DNA of 64,000 nt from Tethya wilhelma. Taxonomy: Eukaryota; Porifera; Demospongiae; Tethyida; Tethyidae. This document shows positions 38,001-53,000 of this stretch, one piece after another (the first letter of the stretch is position 1; every line of letters begins with the position of its first letter). The notes under the pieces were generated by a model. It saw only the letters and a program-made list of their open reading frames with translations. It ran no database searches and was not told the DNA's origin. Location: contig CAXIPT010000005.1 of assembly GCA_964030475.1 (NCBI GenBank), positions 2,542,940 through 2,606,939 of the forward strand, given 5' to 3'. The position numbers and the translations under genes are program-made.

Positions 38001-41000
38001 GACTGTGGTGTGCTGGCTGTGGCCATTGCCTTCGACCTGTGCTCCGGGGAAGACCCATCAGCTGTGACCTACGACCCCAGAGGCATACGTCCACATCTCA
38101 AAGAGTGCCCAAAAAACATTCACCTTTCGAGATTTCCGGGGAAGCCTAGACGATCAACACGGAAAGTGAAAATGTCAAAAGAAGTGAAACTTTTCTGTAC
38201 TTGCAGGATGCCAGAAATAGAAGCAGAGCTAACCACCAACCCCATGGTGCAGTGTGATCAATGCAGTGAATGGTTTCATCGCAGCTGTATGACCATCCCC
38301 GACGAGGTACTGGACAACCCAGACGACACTCAATGGACATGCAAATCATGTTTACTGTAAACTGGAAAGTTTTTTTTTTGAGAGCATAATATTGTGTTGC
38401 TGTTTTTCTTGTAATGAATAGCTATCTTTGGTGGTGGTGTTGTAGTATGTATAATTATAGTAATTGCTGCATTAATTATAATCGCTTCATCAAAAATGAT
38501 AACTATTTGCTAATCGGATCTGGCTAGCATTCATGAGTGAAAGTAACTGTTCTATAAGGCTGCTAGCACACTTTTTACTGATGAGTACAAGACAAAACAA
38601 TAAAAAAAGCCTTGCTGCTAAGAGGAAGGCATGAAAAATACAGACCACCATCTTCTGTATGTGCATGAGTGGACTAGTAACTCAAATGTTGTTTGAGTCA
38701 GCATTACTATAGATGTAACCATGGAGCCTACTTTCAACAAGTGAAAAAAACATTGAAAATGTAAAGAGACATAGGAATGGCCAAATCGTAAAAAAGAAAG
38801 CAAACAAGATGGAATGGCTGTTTGAGTGTGTGCAAAATCATTCCTGTATGGGCTGCATGCAGTACTCTCTTCCCATGTTGGGTCCCTCATGTTGCCCATA
38901 GGAATAATTCTTTACACACTCAAACTGCCATTCCATCTTGTTTGCTTTCTTTTTTACGATTTGGCCATTCCTATGTCTCTTTACATTTTCAATGTTTTTT
39001 TCACTTGTTTGTTCTCATTTTTTCATAATTCTACATCACATTTGAGTTTGTGTGTATATGGTAGTTACTTGTACACTATCTGCATGGATATTATAGCTTA
39101 TGTTATAATCTATGCTATCAGTATAAAGTCATGGTGAAGCATCTCAGGAGGCTGGAGCTGTATCTTACAAAATTTACTTGCTTTGCTCATCTTCTTATAA
39201 TGACAACTATGTAACAAAGTAGTCTATTCACCTCCTATTATTTAAGACTGAAAGGTACCAGTAACTGGTTGCAGAGACTTCAGCACAACCAGAAATCTTC
39301 ATTCCAAATAACGCACACTTGTCGAACTGGAAAAGGGTCGTCAACTTGATTTCCACAGTAGCTAATGAATTATTAATGAGTATAGAAATGAATGGCTGCC
39401 ATACGGAGAAGGCGCTTTTTGTCTTGTATCTAGCGACTCAGCTAGAGAGACGAATAACCGATACAAAAAGCACGTGAAGACAAAGAAACCAAGTTTATTC
39501 GTTCAAGAATCAGCTTCTGAAAGCGAGCGGTCTTCGAGAAAAGTCGTTCCAAGATAGAAGAAGAAGAAGAAGAAGAGAAGAAGAAGAAGAAGATGGAGAA
39601 AATTGGAGGTTTGGCATACTTTAGTTTGTTACTTTAGCGATGGTTTTAGGCTATGTTTTTAGGCTCAATAGAAAGAGAAAAGGCTAAATAGTAGTTTAAG
39701 AAGCCTTTTAGTGCCAAGCGCTCAGTTTTTGCAGAGTTATTCGCGTGAATATTTGTATTGTGCTAATGGGCCATCCGTGCCATTCCTATGTACCCAGTAC
39801 TACCGTACTGGGAATACCAATTAAATGGATTGAGACTTCAAACCCATTTTTAACTCTTGCTTTAAAATGTTTGTGTTTACACATGATAAATTGTTACATC
39901 TCTAAATATCCAAATGTATTATGTTTGTTTACAGTCTGGCCAGTGTGTGTCTGTTACTAATGGAAGTGGAGGTAGCTACAGACTGGCTCCTCATGGCTCC
40001 ACTACTGTCACTGTGGAGTGTCATCCCAAGAGACCAGGACACATTAGTTGTACCCTTGAAATGATGGTGAATGGAACACCACTGCCTTACAAGTAAGGCT
40101 ATAATCCTAAGACATATAGTGTCTGTTAATCCATGACTGTTATAAAAATATTACGCTCTCTCCAATGTTCACTTCTGTAGGAGTATAGGTGTTTTTGCTG
40201 AGGTGCAGCAACCTCAAGTTCACCTGGAGAAGTGTGAGCTGCATGTGGAAAGAGCTTACCTAGGTATTGAGAGCAGACACACCATTACTCTCAGGAACAG
40301 TGGCCTCATCTCTACACAGTTTACCTGGAGCAGTCAGGTATGCTATATGTACATATCATAAGAATGGCCCGATCCCACAGCCCTGTATTTGCTTAATCCT
40401 TAATTATACAAGCATGTTATTGGTAGAGTTTAAAATGCAGTACCCACAATATGTGGGCACTAACTAGAGTGTACCATAATACCATTTGACTTTTCCAACT
40501 ACAGTAATTTTCCTGTTAATTTTTCTGTATTGCACAGGTATGTGGTGCTAGTAGTGAGCACTGCAGGATGAGGATCAACCCCATGACTGATAGAATTGGC
40601 CCCAGGGAGACTGTCACTATCACAATAAATGCCACATGGAATAAAACAGTGAGTGTTTAATTGTTAATCATAGACGATTCACATTAAACCACGAGCTGTA
40701 CATTGTTCACGTAGACCTAGCTTCATTCCTTGGTTCCCTCTCCATGAGTCCACACCCATGCACCTGGGAGCAATTCCTGGTGAGTGCATGTGGACTCACG
40801 GTGAAGGGGAGAGATGGAACAAAGCTTCCATAGTATAGTTGTACTAATATCATTTCTGCCTTTACTCAGGGGTCTCATTCAGAGTCTATCCTTCGTTGTG
40901 ATGTACTGGGGTCAGATGAACCTCTCTTCCTGTGCCTGTCTGCTGAGGTGTTTGGCCTCTCTGTGTCCTACCAGATCCTAAACCCACATAGTTCAGACAG

Positions 41001-44000
41001 GTTAGAAATTATATATTCTAGTACAATGCATTTCAACTAGGTGTGTATCACAGTGTATGTATTTTCACAGTGTAACTGATGAAGACTGTAATGGTGATAC
41101 ACTATGCCTGGATTATGGCTCCAACACTCTTGGTACTCCTGTTGACCTGAAGGTGACTGTGAAGAACAACAGTGCTATTCCTACTTCATTGGAGGCTCTT
41201 GTCACTAACTTTCCTGCTGCCAAGCCTCCAATACCTCCTGTGAACCAGAACTCAGGTAGGCTGGATATGTTGATGATCTAGCATAGTATATACACATACT
41301 CTACCAGCAATCAGATTCAGTGGCAACTCTTCTTGATGTCATGAATCTTTGTGGCAATGGCTAATCTTTTGGCAAGTGGGGACTGTGTGTGGTTACTTTA
41401 GTCAGTGTGTGTGTGTTTGTGAGTCCATCCATGCATGAGTAGAAATTGCAGGTCCATGGTAAACTGAAATATGACAATATCATTAACCCTCAGCACGGCA
41501 TCTGTACATGTGCATGTACAGCTAGGGTTACTGTTAGTCAGTTTGTGTGTGTCTGTGTCTGTTCAGTGAAATGCTGAAGAATGCTGGTAGTAAATGTCAA
41601 AATAGCGATATATGTACACAAAATTAATTGAATTTACTAAAATTAATGTGAAGTTGGCTTTGTGCCTGAAACACTGTTTTCACACTTTTCAAGCAACAAT
41701 TTGACCATGCCAATTAATGAGCAGTTTACTTTGGTATTACTAAACTCTGATCCTTTTGCCTGACCGTTGCACGCTTACTTTAACTACTCTAACTATAACT
41801 AATTATGTACATGATTTCTGTCGTACTGTTTGCCTTGCACTCTACTTTTTATCTCATTGGCAATTCCACCGTGACACTGCACTGATAAATAGAACAGAAA
41901 ACACATACGAGGGTTATGCACCATGGTGCTTATTGCAACATGATTTAAAGCTATTCAAAATATGGAGGGAGGGGGTGGATTTCTTCTTTTAATATGTCTA
42001 CTGCTTACTAATGGACCACTATGAACATGGTGTGAATTTCATGATAATCAGCTATAATTATGTGTGATGTTAGAAAAATATCAGCTCGTGAAAATCCCTT
42101 CTGCCATACAATAATATAATATTTGCTATATATCTTTGAAAACAAATAAGACACATGCTGAGGTGTATGCACTAGTGCCACTTATCGTGGCAAAACACTC
42201 CATTGGCAGCACAACTAACCCCTTGCCTTTCTGTAATTTCTAGATATATACACGGGCATGTATTTAGCATGTGCAGAGATTTACGGTAGTCATTTCGTAC
42301 ATTATTCATTATATGATGTAATTTTGTTGCTATAGAGCTGCCTTTCTTGAGATTTCGATGGGATCGACAGTAAAGTTGCTTGTTTTTTTGGGTTTTTTTG
42401 TTGTTTTTTTTTGTTGTTGTTGTTTTTTGTTTTTGTTTTTTTTCTGTCCAAAATGCTGATCTAGTATATATGTGTTACCGTATAGCGGGAAATTTTTGTG
42501 AGGGAAAAGTTTCGTTCTTTTCGTTCCAGACAGCATGAAAACGAAAATTTTGCCCACGAAAATCTGAAATTTTTAAAACGTGGCCGCGGGGTCATGGGTC
42601 CAGAACGAAAATAAGACCACGAAGACTTGTTTTCAAGCCTGAAACGAAATTTTAACCGCACGAAAATTTCCCGCTATACGGTATTCAGAATTCCGTGGTG
42701 CTCACCGCATGATGCTGTTCAATGCTGCTGTTACTATTGGTCAGCATTGTGGATTATAACAGTCAGTCATCAGCTATTTGTTATACAAAAGCAGTTAGTA
42801 GCTGACTATTTTCAGTTTTCTAAGCCATATTGGCTGCATGACTAGGACTTGACACAAGTTAGCATAGCATTGTTCCAAGGCCCAGCGTTTGCAATTTGTA
42901 AACGAGTAAAACAGTGGGTGTGGTTAGAATACTATATGTGGACTTAGTAGACTAAGTAGTTAGCTTGACCTCTCAGACTAAATCTACAAGAAACAAAGGA
43001 GTATTTCAACATTTCTAGAACGTTGAAATATATATAGATTTTAGCTATTAAATTTCGACAACATCCATCTGAGCATTCCCATACATGTAGTCTGTGGCTT
43101 GTGCTGCTTCATCACATGTGATTGGACTAATCTGGTGCAGTGCAATGCAGTCAGTGAGTTTTCAGAGGTTGATCAAAGGCCCAAATCATGCCTATGAAGA
43201 CTATATACAATCATTTTGTTCATTCCTCATCCCATCCACTTCAATCCCAAGATTACATGCTCTCCATTTTTTGGAGAAAACCAAGAAAGTTAGCTGAAAA
43301 CCAACCATAATAACTTGTATATATAATCAAAAGCATAACTTAAGGTAATCACAACAAGACAGATGCAAAAAGTAATCATAGTAATCCCAACTTAACTACA
43401 GACCGGTTTGTCATGCCTTACATTAATGCATTCAGCAATTATACTCTAAGCTATATTTAATAATAGGAAACAAAAGTGTGAGTATATATAGGTGTTTGAC
43501 TGAAATATAATATATATATGTATATAGACACACAATAATTACAACTAACGTTTAGACTCTTTGGTCAAAAGATGCTCACTTTCACTTCCTGTTCCATCAA
43601 TAGCTGCACCTGTGCTTCCACTTTTGTCATCGTCAGGATGATGTTCAACGGGAACAGTTACTACTTGAGTTCCACTTGAGCTTGCTGCATGACTTTGACT
43701 TTGACTTTGACTTTGACTTTGACTTTGACTTTGACTTTGACCTGGACCTAGACCTTGATGATGACCTTGTGCCTGGGGGTTATACATTGCTATAATATCA
43801 ACAATTCTAGAGTAAAATACTTCCACCTTATCATCTTTAGATAATTCATCCCATTTGCAATCATCTGTGGGTTTATTCAAAGCTTCTATTTTGTCTTCTC
43901 TTTTCTTCACTGCCTCCTCAAGTGAAGGCCTTTTCTTTATGAATGTCCAATAGAAGAGATAAGCTCCAACTAAAACTACAGCTGTTTGGTAAAATCCTAG

Positions 44001-47000
44001 CAAACGGTTCGGAATGTCACTGAAGGCTTTACTAATAGGGACTAACACCAGAGCTGCAGTTATCATAATCACAAAGGCTATCATTAGTAGTAGGAGTGTA
44101 GGAATTGCACAGACACCAAAGCATCGCAGCGTACGAGAAGTTTTGCATAATGTGAACTCAAAACATCCTTGTGGATCTCGTTTACCTTTTTCTTTATCTT
44201 TAGCATGAAGAATAGCAGTTTGGCAAGCCCCATAGGCTAGATCCGAGATACCAAACATAACAAATGCAGCTACAGTGTAGTATATAAAGATACTAGTTGC
44301 ATAGGCAGCATCATTTAGATACGCAATGACTATGAATGGTAGATGGGCAACAAGGCAAGCAAGTGGTCCAAGGGTAGATAGAGCAATTCCTACGTACTCA
44401 TATTCATTCTTGCAGCAGTAATTTATGCAACTGATGAGTCCAAGCAGTAAAGTGATCAGTACTCCAACAATATCTATCGCTAGTACTATGTATGGAAGGG
44501 CATCGATAAAGGGCTCATTGATATGAACATCTTTCTCTTTTATGGCTCTAATAGTAGTGGTATCCAGTGCCAGTGCATACATGTTGATGAGGAACGCAGT
44601 TGTAGCTACACTAAATATTTTAGACTTAGCATATTTGTTCGGTTTCTTCATATCACTTAGATCTTTGAGTCTGTTATCCCATCTCTTTGTGTTGAGGTAT
44701 ATGTATAGCAATACAGCTGTGATGACTACTGCTAGTACCATACCACAGATGTAAAATGCTAGGATATATTTTGCTATTGGTGTTGTAAGTATGTCTTCAT
44801 CATTCTCTTGTGCTCTAGCAAAGTAGTTGTCATCAATCACTGGGTCAAAGCTTGCTTTTTGGATGAAGTTTTTGAGCTGTATGCATAAAAAAATCATTGG
44901 AAAACATCTTGAGATCTAGCTAGATATCAAACCAGGTCTTTTAAGTTAATTAGATTTGTGAATGGTTCATGTAAGAATGGAACTTTATGCCGTATTTCAG
45001 GTATTTAGAGATAAAGTTTCAAAGTTCATGAATGATGTATACTTGTGAAATTGATCTATACATGTATTGTAGGTATTGGGAAATTAGTGCAGTGTGATGG
45101 TCAGAAGACTGCTGCTGTATCAAGTTAACTATTGTATGGCTCCAAATTTTTATGGCTCAATCATTTTCATGAATTTCATGATTTGACCGTATAATATTAT
45201 TATCACGAAAATGAAAATTGAATGCAAATGAAAAGTTAGAAAACCGTATTATTGGCAATATTATAATAATATCGTTTCACAGATTGTGATTCACGAAAAT
45301 TAGTTCAAAACAGCGAAGACAGACTTTTCACGAACTTTTGTGCTAGGAAAACTTGGAGCTAAATGGTATACAATACCATAAAATCTCATTTTTATGAGAG
45401 GGACACATGGTTTATACTTGAACCATTCACGTTATACAAGTACAAAAAAAAACATTAGAAATGTAATACAAACATAGGAATGACCAAATCGTAAAAAGTA
45501 AGCAAACAAGATAGCAATGATTAACAGATTGAGTGAGGAGTTCATTTCACCGTTACACATATGTTCATATCCCTAACTCAATGACCTTGTAAACATAAGA
45601 ATGAACTTTTCTCTCAATCTGACCATCATTCGTATCTTGTTTGCTCATTTTTTACGATTTGGCCATTCCTATATTTGTATTACATTTCTAATGTTTTTTT
45701 GTACTTGTTTGTTCTATTTTTTTTAAAATTTATTTTTTATAATATCTGCATGTAGTCTTTATGTCACACTATTTGGGGCGAACCTGAGCGAGCCCCAGAT
45801 AGCGAGTAGTATGCGGGGTGTGTCTGTCTGTCTGTCTGTCATCGTTGGGTCTTGTACGCTCACATAAGCTAATTCTAGCTAACATAATGATCGACCCATA
45901 CTATGTACCATGCATTACTCACGCATGCGCATAAGTTTAGAGTGTGCACGTGTTTTCGAGACTCGATCGAGAAATCAGCGGCAGCTAGAGCAGAGCAGTT
46001 GACAAATGGTTCTGCTAATAGCTAGAGCAAGCTTGTAAGACTTAGACAGTTGCTAAGCATATCTTATGAGAGAAAGGCACAAAAACAGTTTAACAGCAGC
46101 CGCCATAGCCCAGCGCCCAACAAAAGGATAGGCATGCAGAAACTGCAAGGAGAAAAACGGTGATGCCAGGCCTGCTCAACATACAGTATCAGAGGGTAAG
46201 AGATACCAAGTTCGAAATAGCCCTATAGACTTTACATCTCATTAGCAATCCTTCGTGTAAGCTAACTTCTTTGCATTCTGACAAATATTCTCCATATACT
46301 GACTGCTGTACAATTCCTGCAAAAAGCTGCGCTCGCTCAGGCTCGCCCCACAATGCCTTGCATTCTTCTAGTAATATTATGTTGTCTGAGGTAATATTAT
46401 TTTAGGTTTAGTAAAGCCCAAAATATTAGCCTGAGCAGAGTACTTGCCTATAGTCCTTCAGTAGCTACAGTCATGCTTTTCAGACAGCTGAAACGTTGAA
46501 AGTTCCAACCCCAAGCTAAGCATGATATATGTCAAGTATATATATGTGTGTTTGTTGGCTATAGATAACTTCTTTACTGAAGGACTGTACACAGAGAACG
46601 AGAGAATATAGGACAGAACTTGGAGCACTGCTTGGAACTGCAGTTTGCAATAGATTCCAAATAACGCACACTTGAACTGATATGGAGAGCTAGTTGGTTA
46701 TGAATAATGCATGAGTTGACAAATAATGGCTACCATACATGTATATACAGAGAAGGCGCTTTTCATCTTGTATAAGGTAAATCGGGGTCTAACTCTTTGC
46801 AGTATATAGGAGATATGAGGATGGATTTCAAAATATTCAGAATTACCCCCAAGATTTCATGCACAGGTATGTATACCAATATAAGCTCTTTGTGCAAGTA
46901 TAGTCTTCCTATCACGGTGTAAGTCTGTCTAGCAATCAGTGCATATTCACTGAGGTAAGTGGTAAATACAAGCAAGCTAATCTCAAATATCTCACTTTCC

Positions 47001-50000
47001 TTTGTCCTCCAAAGATGATTATGATGTAGTACAGACACTAGTGATTGTGTGGCATCAATTTTACAACTTGGGGACACTCAGCACAACTCTTACAACCAGT
47101 TTCGTGCTAACTGTTCCATAGAAATTAACGCCCTCGTGTATTGTACTTGTATAAACAACACCTATAAGTATAGGTACTGTGCTTTTATTTGCAGCTCAGC
47201 TGGAATATGTCTAAAGCAAAATGGTCTAAAGATCAGCCAGATAATCCTGCTGAATCCATGAATCCTTGCATTAATGCTTATATAGCCATTATTTTGGTTG
47301 TTTAGGTCAACTATTCAGAATTATCCCGATCCTTTTGACCTTTGCCCATTGAACTTCGATTTTTTCAACGACTGTCTGGTCTCAGTGGCCAAGATATGCA
47401 ACTATATGCCATCTCAGAACATTGTAGATACACCCCATTGGCAATTGGTTCATCTACAGTTACTCGTTTTCTTGAGGGAGGCTCGTACTTGTAAGTTTAT
47501 TCAGAATTACCTCGATCTACCTTTGAGTAAGAGACACGAAAAACTGATGGCAAAGACGACCTGAAAACAAAGAAACCGAGTTCATTCATTCAAGATTCTG
47601 CTTCAGCTTCTGAAAGTGAATGGTCTTTGAGAAAAGTTAAGCCAAGATAGGAAAAGAGGGAGAAAATTGGAGGCTTGGTATTAGTTTAGTACTCTAGCTA
47701 TGGTTTTAGGCCCATGTTTTTGAGCTCATTAGAAAGAGAATGAGCTAAATAGTAGCTCTAAAACACTTTAAATGCATGCCAAGCGGTCAGTTTTTGCAAA
47801 GTTATTCATGTGAATATTTGTATTGCGCTAATGGGCCATCCGTGCCATTCATTCATGGAAAGAATGTGTTCCAGAAATGTTTAATTTGTGACGCAAAACT
47901 TTGCAGATAATTTATAGTCATCAAACATATATGCAGTAGTGTCTTACTTACTCTTTGTGTCAATAGGTTTAGCATATCAATAGATGTGTTGTAGCAGTCA
48001 TCATCCAGGTGTAGTGTCAATGGCTGAGAAAACCGTGCAGCAGGTTTACCAAAAAACAATGACAAATACTGGAAGGTTTCAAGGGGAAAGAATAAGTATG
48101 AAGAATCGTGTGTCCAGTACCATATCTTTGTTTTATTGCAGTCATCATCAAAGCAGTATGTAACTGTGACAAATTCGGGTAGGTCATTTTTTGGAGGGAA
48201 GAAAGCCACTGAGAGTGCTCGAATATTCTTATCCCTTTTCAGTAGTATTTCCTTTAGTTTATGGTAGCATTCAACACAAGTATCATTTTCAGATTCACAG
48301 CCACCAAAAGTAGGTGTTACTGGCAGACTATTTCCAGTGTTAGCAATGATCACCATCAATGCACCAAACAGAGACCAAATTAGTGACATGTTCTATCTAG
48401 CCCTAAAATAAAAAAAAATCATGCCACAACTGATATAATTTTTAAGTTTGACAAATGATTTATATAGCTAAGGCATGCTAATTATATACACATTGTATAT
48501 TGTAGTGATAACTTACCCTGGTTGTTTATGCTCCTGTACAATAGCACTATGGATTTAGACTTACACTTCTTTGGTTTAGAATTAACCATGCAGTTTACCT
48601 ATTGTTCTAGAACAATGTCTCTTGAGGGATCTTCCCACCCTCTATCTAGATCTATATTCCGTTTAAGTTAATGTTTATTTTAGTTGCATCCGGCATATTT
48701 GTGGTGTTGCTATAGGCACTGCATGTATGCTAATTTATTGTATATCTCCTAGGAGATAGAGGTACCTGTATTCTCACATACAGAAAGCCTTACAAGTTCT
48801 GTACTCTGTTTGGGTATACTGTTTGTACAGTTCAGCTATTCATTAACAGTGATATACAATAAGTCAGTTATAGCATGGGCCCAGTGCTGTATTGGCCCAG
48901 TGTTGGCCCAGTGTTGGCCCAGGGTGGGCCAATACAGCACAGAGGCCCATGCTATAACTATATAACATATTCCCAATGTGTGCAGCAACATGCACCCAAC
49001 AACCTCACTATATATCGCAACTAACATACTGTACCTTCTGCAATGTGTGTGTATGTTCATGTGACAGGATTGTGGCTGTAACATTTAGCTTGTGTGTAGA
49101 TGTAGCCATGCCCATTATAATTATTACTGCTGGATGCCATGAGCATTGATATAGAACTTGTGTATTGCACATAGTGCGAGGAAGAATGAAATGAGCATTC
49201 TTCATTTATTGAAGTGGTGGTGTGAGGAAAGCAGCTAGCATTATCAGCAGCTTAAAATAGTATACCATTAAATTTTGAGATCTAACTGGCCAGGTCAGGT
49301 CATTAATTGAGAGCTAACATTAAAATATTATTGCAGCCAATTGAACTCAAAATGAAACCCAGTACAGTAATTGGAATTTTATCGGAAGAAGCTTAGTACT
49401 GTAATGTTAGTGAGTTTCACATATAGGATACTGATAGTGATACAGAAAGCAGTTATACTCAATTTAATTCATTCACCACTCTTTAAACAAGATATCTAGA
49501 TTAAATAAAAGTCAAAATGCCCCAAAATTGTTCTCAGAGCATGCAATTTTCAAAAATTTCCTGGGAAGCATGCCTTCAGAACCCCCCTCCTGCATGAATA
49601 TTTGTCATATTGATTTTGTTTTTTTCCCTCTGTCCATTTTCTAGATGCAACCCTGCAGGTCTTAATTTTGAATTCTAGTCGAATGCTCTTAACCATGCAC
49701 TGACTCAAGAGCTACTTAGTCTAGAACTCATGACCATTAGAGCAGATAGTATAGTAGTAACTACTATTGATAGATAATTGACTTCCAAATCAGATCTCAT
49801 GCAAGGCCTATATATATGTATAAATGTAATATGTAGTGCATTGTATATTTCAAGAACAATATTGAACTCAAGGAACTCCAATTTTGGGATAGTAAAGTAG
49901 AAAGTTGTATTTGAGGTAGTAAGGGCCATAATGGAGATACTCTTGGGAAAAAGCATGATGGAAGAGATAATCTTTCAGAAAGAAACATAGCAAGGGAAGA

Positions 50001-53000
50001 GAATTTGCTTCTAGAAGTCCAGCTGCTTCTTAGTCAAACACAGCTAGCCAGATAGTGTTGTTTTTCTTTTTTGCTACATGTAGTTGATTGCAAAAATGGC
50101 AGAATTTGGTAATGGTCATCAGTGACTTCAGGTATAGTAGAGCCATATATGCATGCCAGCTATGTATGGCAGGTGGGCAGTAAGACAAGTAATTGGTCCA
50201 AAAGTTGATAGTGCAATTCCAATATACTCACGATTGTTACTTCAGCAGTATGAAATACAACTGAAGACTCCAAGCAGGAAACAGATTAGTCCAAAAATAG
50301 TGTCTATTACTATAGTACTATCCATGGAAGAGCATGAATAAAGGGCTCGTCAATATGAACATCTCCCTCTTCTATGGCAGCTATGATAGCAGCTATGTCC
50401 AGTCCCAGTTCAAGGAATGCAGTTATAGCTACACCAAATATTTTGGACTTAGCATATTTGTTTGCTCTTTTCATGACGCCAAGAGTTTTAAGTATCTTAT
50501 CCCATCTCTTTGTGTTGAGGTATATGTATAGCAATAGTGCGGTTGCCAGTGCCAGTCCACAAATGTAATTGTTAAGCCCTTCTCTCCCATAGAACAATTA
50601 GGAGAGGAGGCCAACTCATGGTGTTTCAGTTGACATGCTATCCTTGCCATTTTTGTCACTTGAGTCAATTACAATGTGTAGTTTAATATATTATAGTAAT
50701 GGCTCTTCCAATCAGTTGGCTAAGTTGAGTAAAGTATAAGCCAGACGTACAGACAAGAGAGGCAACTTTTATCAGGTTAGATTATAAGACTTAGATTTTA
50801 AAAAATGAAGTAGTCATCATGCACATGCCGAATTTGAGATGTTACTTGTTCCATTACGTTTGGCAGCACTGCCCATTCCTATATATGCTTGTTTTGTGGA
50901 ATTCAGTTTACTATACTTGTTCATTCACTTTTTTCAACACTCTAGTGTAAGTATACATGGAGACTATCACCAATAAGTCAGAGTCTGCATGCCATGGTTA
51001 GTCCCTACAAAAAACTTGAGTAGTAGCCTTAGGGTACAGTAAGCTAATAAGCATATGGATTATAAATGCCACCCAGATACAAAATAACCTTTGAACTCTA
51101 CTTACAAGAAGATGGCTACATTGAAGTACATGATTTTATACTAAGTTTCAAAGCTTTCTAGCTCTCATTTAGGCCTTTTTACAATTAAAATAAGTATCAA
51201 AGAATGTAGTACCCATGAAAACTGTAAAGTACCTTTTTTAGTGCCTTGCATGCAGTTGGTAATTTGTCAGAGAGAGCCTCTGAGGAACTTTAAAGACTTA
51301 ACTTTGTTTTGCTAGGTTTTATGGTGATAATCATTTTCTATACTGTGTCTGTGGGGCGTTTGACCCATGCATTCCTACTATACACGTACTACCATACACA
51401 TGATACTTTCCAAAGTTATTTTTAAGAAAACTCTGCTAACTTTGTATCCAACATGTTTCCATTGGGGTCGAAGGTTAAATTTGGAGATCAAACATTGGCA
51501 ATCAGTGATATTAATTGGTATCAGGTTCAAAGGTCAAAAAATTGGCAGTTGGTGCTTAGTGTACAAATGAGCTTTAGATCTGCAAGTGCCATGAAAACAG
51601 TTTTTAGCATCTGTACAAAAGGTCAAAGGTGGTGGCCCGGGATTCTTAAACTACTCATATCCACAAGTGACTTAACAATGAACATACGTGGATGATTATG
51701 TATTACAAATGTAACATTCTTGTTTAAAAGAGCAAGGTTGGTAGCCAGTAACGTTTGCAAACATAAGTGTCATTTNGAAGCGCTTACCATTTGCTGGCTG
51801 CTGTGAGCACTCCAAGCTGAGCAGCCTGGCATTTTTGTCCAAAACTGCTGTAGTCGGCACTAACTTGTACACATGTGTATACTTGTGATCTATTTGTGAC
51901 TTCATTACCGTAGACTCGGGTTATTAGGTGCACTTTGTTATTAAGCGCACATTCACTATTAGGCGCATATAAACTTCTTACACTTACCTTTGATAACAAG
52001 CGCAAAGTTTATAAATTGGATGTTCATGTAGTTTTCTAAGCCTGACAGCCATGAACAACCCTTTCTTTCACTATTTGGCGTTCCATTTCACTTAGAAAAG
52101 GCAGCTTTTCACCTAGCCTCGTTCCCAGGCCCCCAAAAAAGAGGGCCTGGCGTCTATTGACTGCGTATGCGCGTATTTGTAGCGAAAAAGAAATTGATCT
52201 ACAGTCCTACCTGGATTGGCTACTGCTGCTTTTTCACTCTTTTCTTCTGGAAATATATCAAGTAAGTGCTTGGAAAGAGACAAGCGTTCGTTTAGCTTTT
52301 CTGTGCCTATCGCTTTGAAAAAACCTATGACGTAATCCAGTCAACAGAGTATACGGACAATTTTACGGTGAAATTTACGATGTACCCAGATTTTGGGTAC
52401 AAACTGGCGCATGCGCAGTCAATAGATACCAGGCCCTCTTTTGGGCCTGGGGACGAGGCTACTTTTCACCATTTCTCGAGCTCTAGCCACGCTAGCACAA
52501 TTGATTTCTGCTTGATGACATCATTCATTTGGAGGCGTGGTCATATGTTAGCCCTTGTTATTAGGCGCACCTCGTTATTTAGCGCATACTTTTTCACTAA
52601 TATCCCAATAAGTGCATGCGCTTAATAACCTGAGTCTATATACAGTATATAATGTAATTTTAAGTTTACTTCCACTTCTGTGAGAGAGCGCCTTTAAGAA
52701 AATAGCGGTCCAAGTATATTCCCTTGTGGGACACCTAAATTATACTGGTGTTTGTTGATTGAAACCAGGTGCACACGATTCATAATGTCTTAAGTACTGT
52801 AGGTCCCAGAGTGGACCCACATTACCTATTTTCCAGAGCTTGTAAAGCAAGAGTTGGTGGGAGACTGAATCAAACACTTTACTAAAGACCACATCTACCT
52901 CTTGTTTGTGATTGAGAGTTTCATGGATGAGAGAATAGACTTAAGGAGTTGTGTGAGCTGCTTTATGATGCAATGATACCCTTCCTCAAGAAAAAAATAA

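Noticed and set aside
48866..48959. CRISPR-like or tandem regulatory array from the repeated 'ggcccagtgtt'
   Set aside because: The region is a single fold-back hairpin in a eukaryotic genome, without spaced direct repeats.
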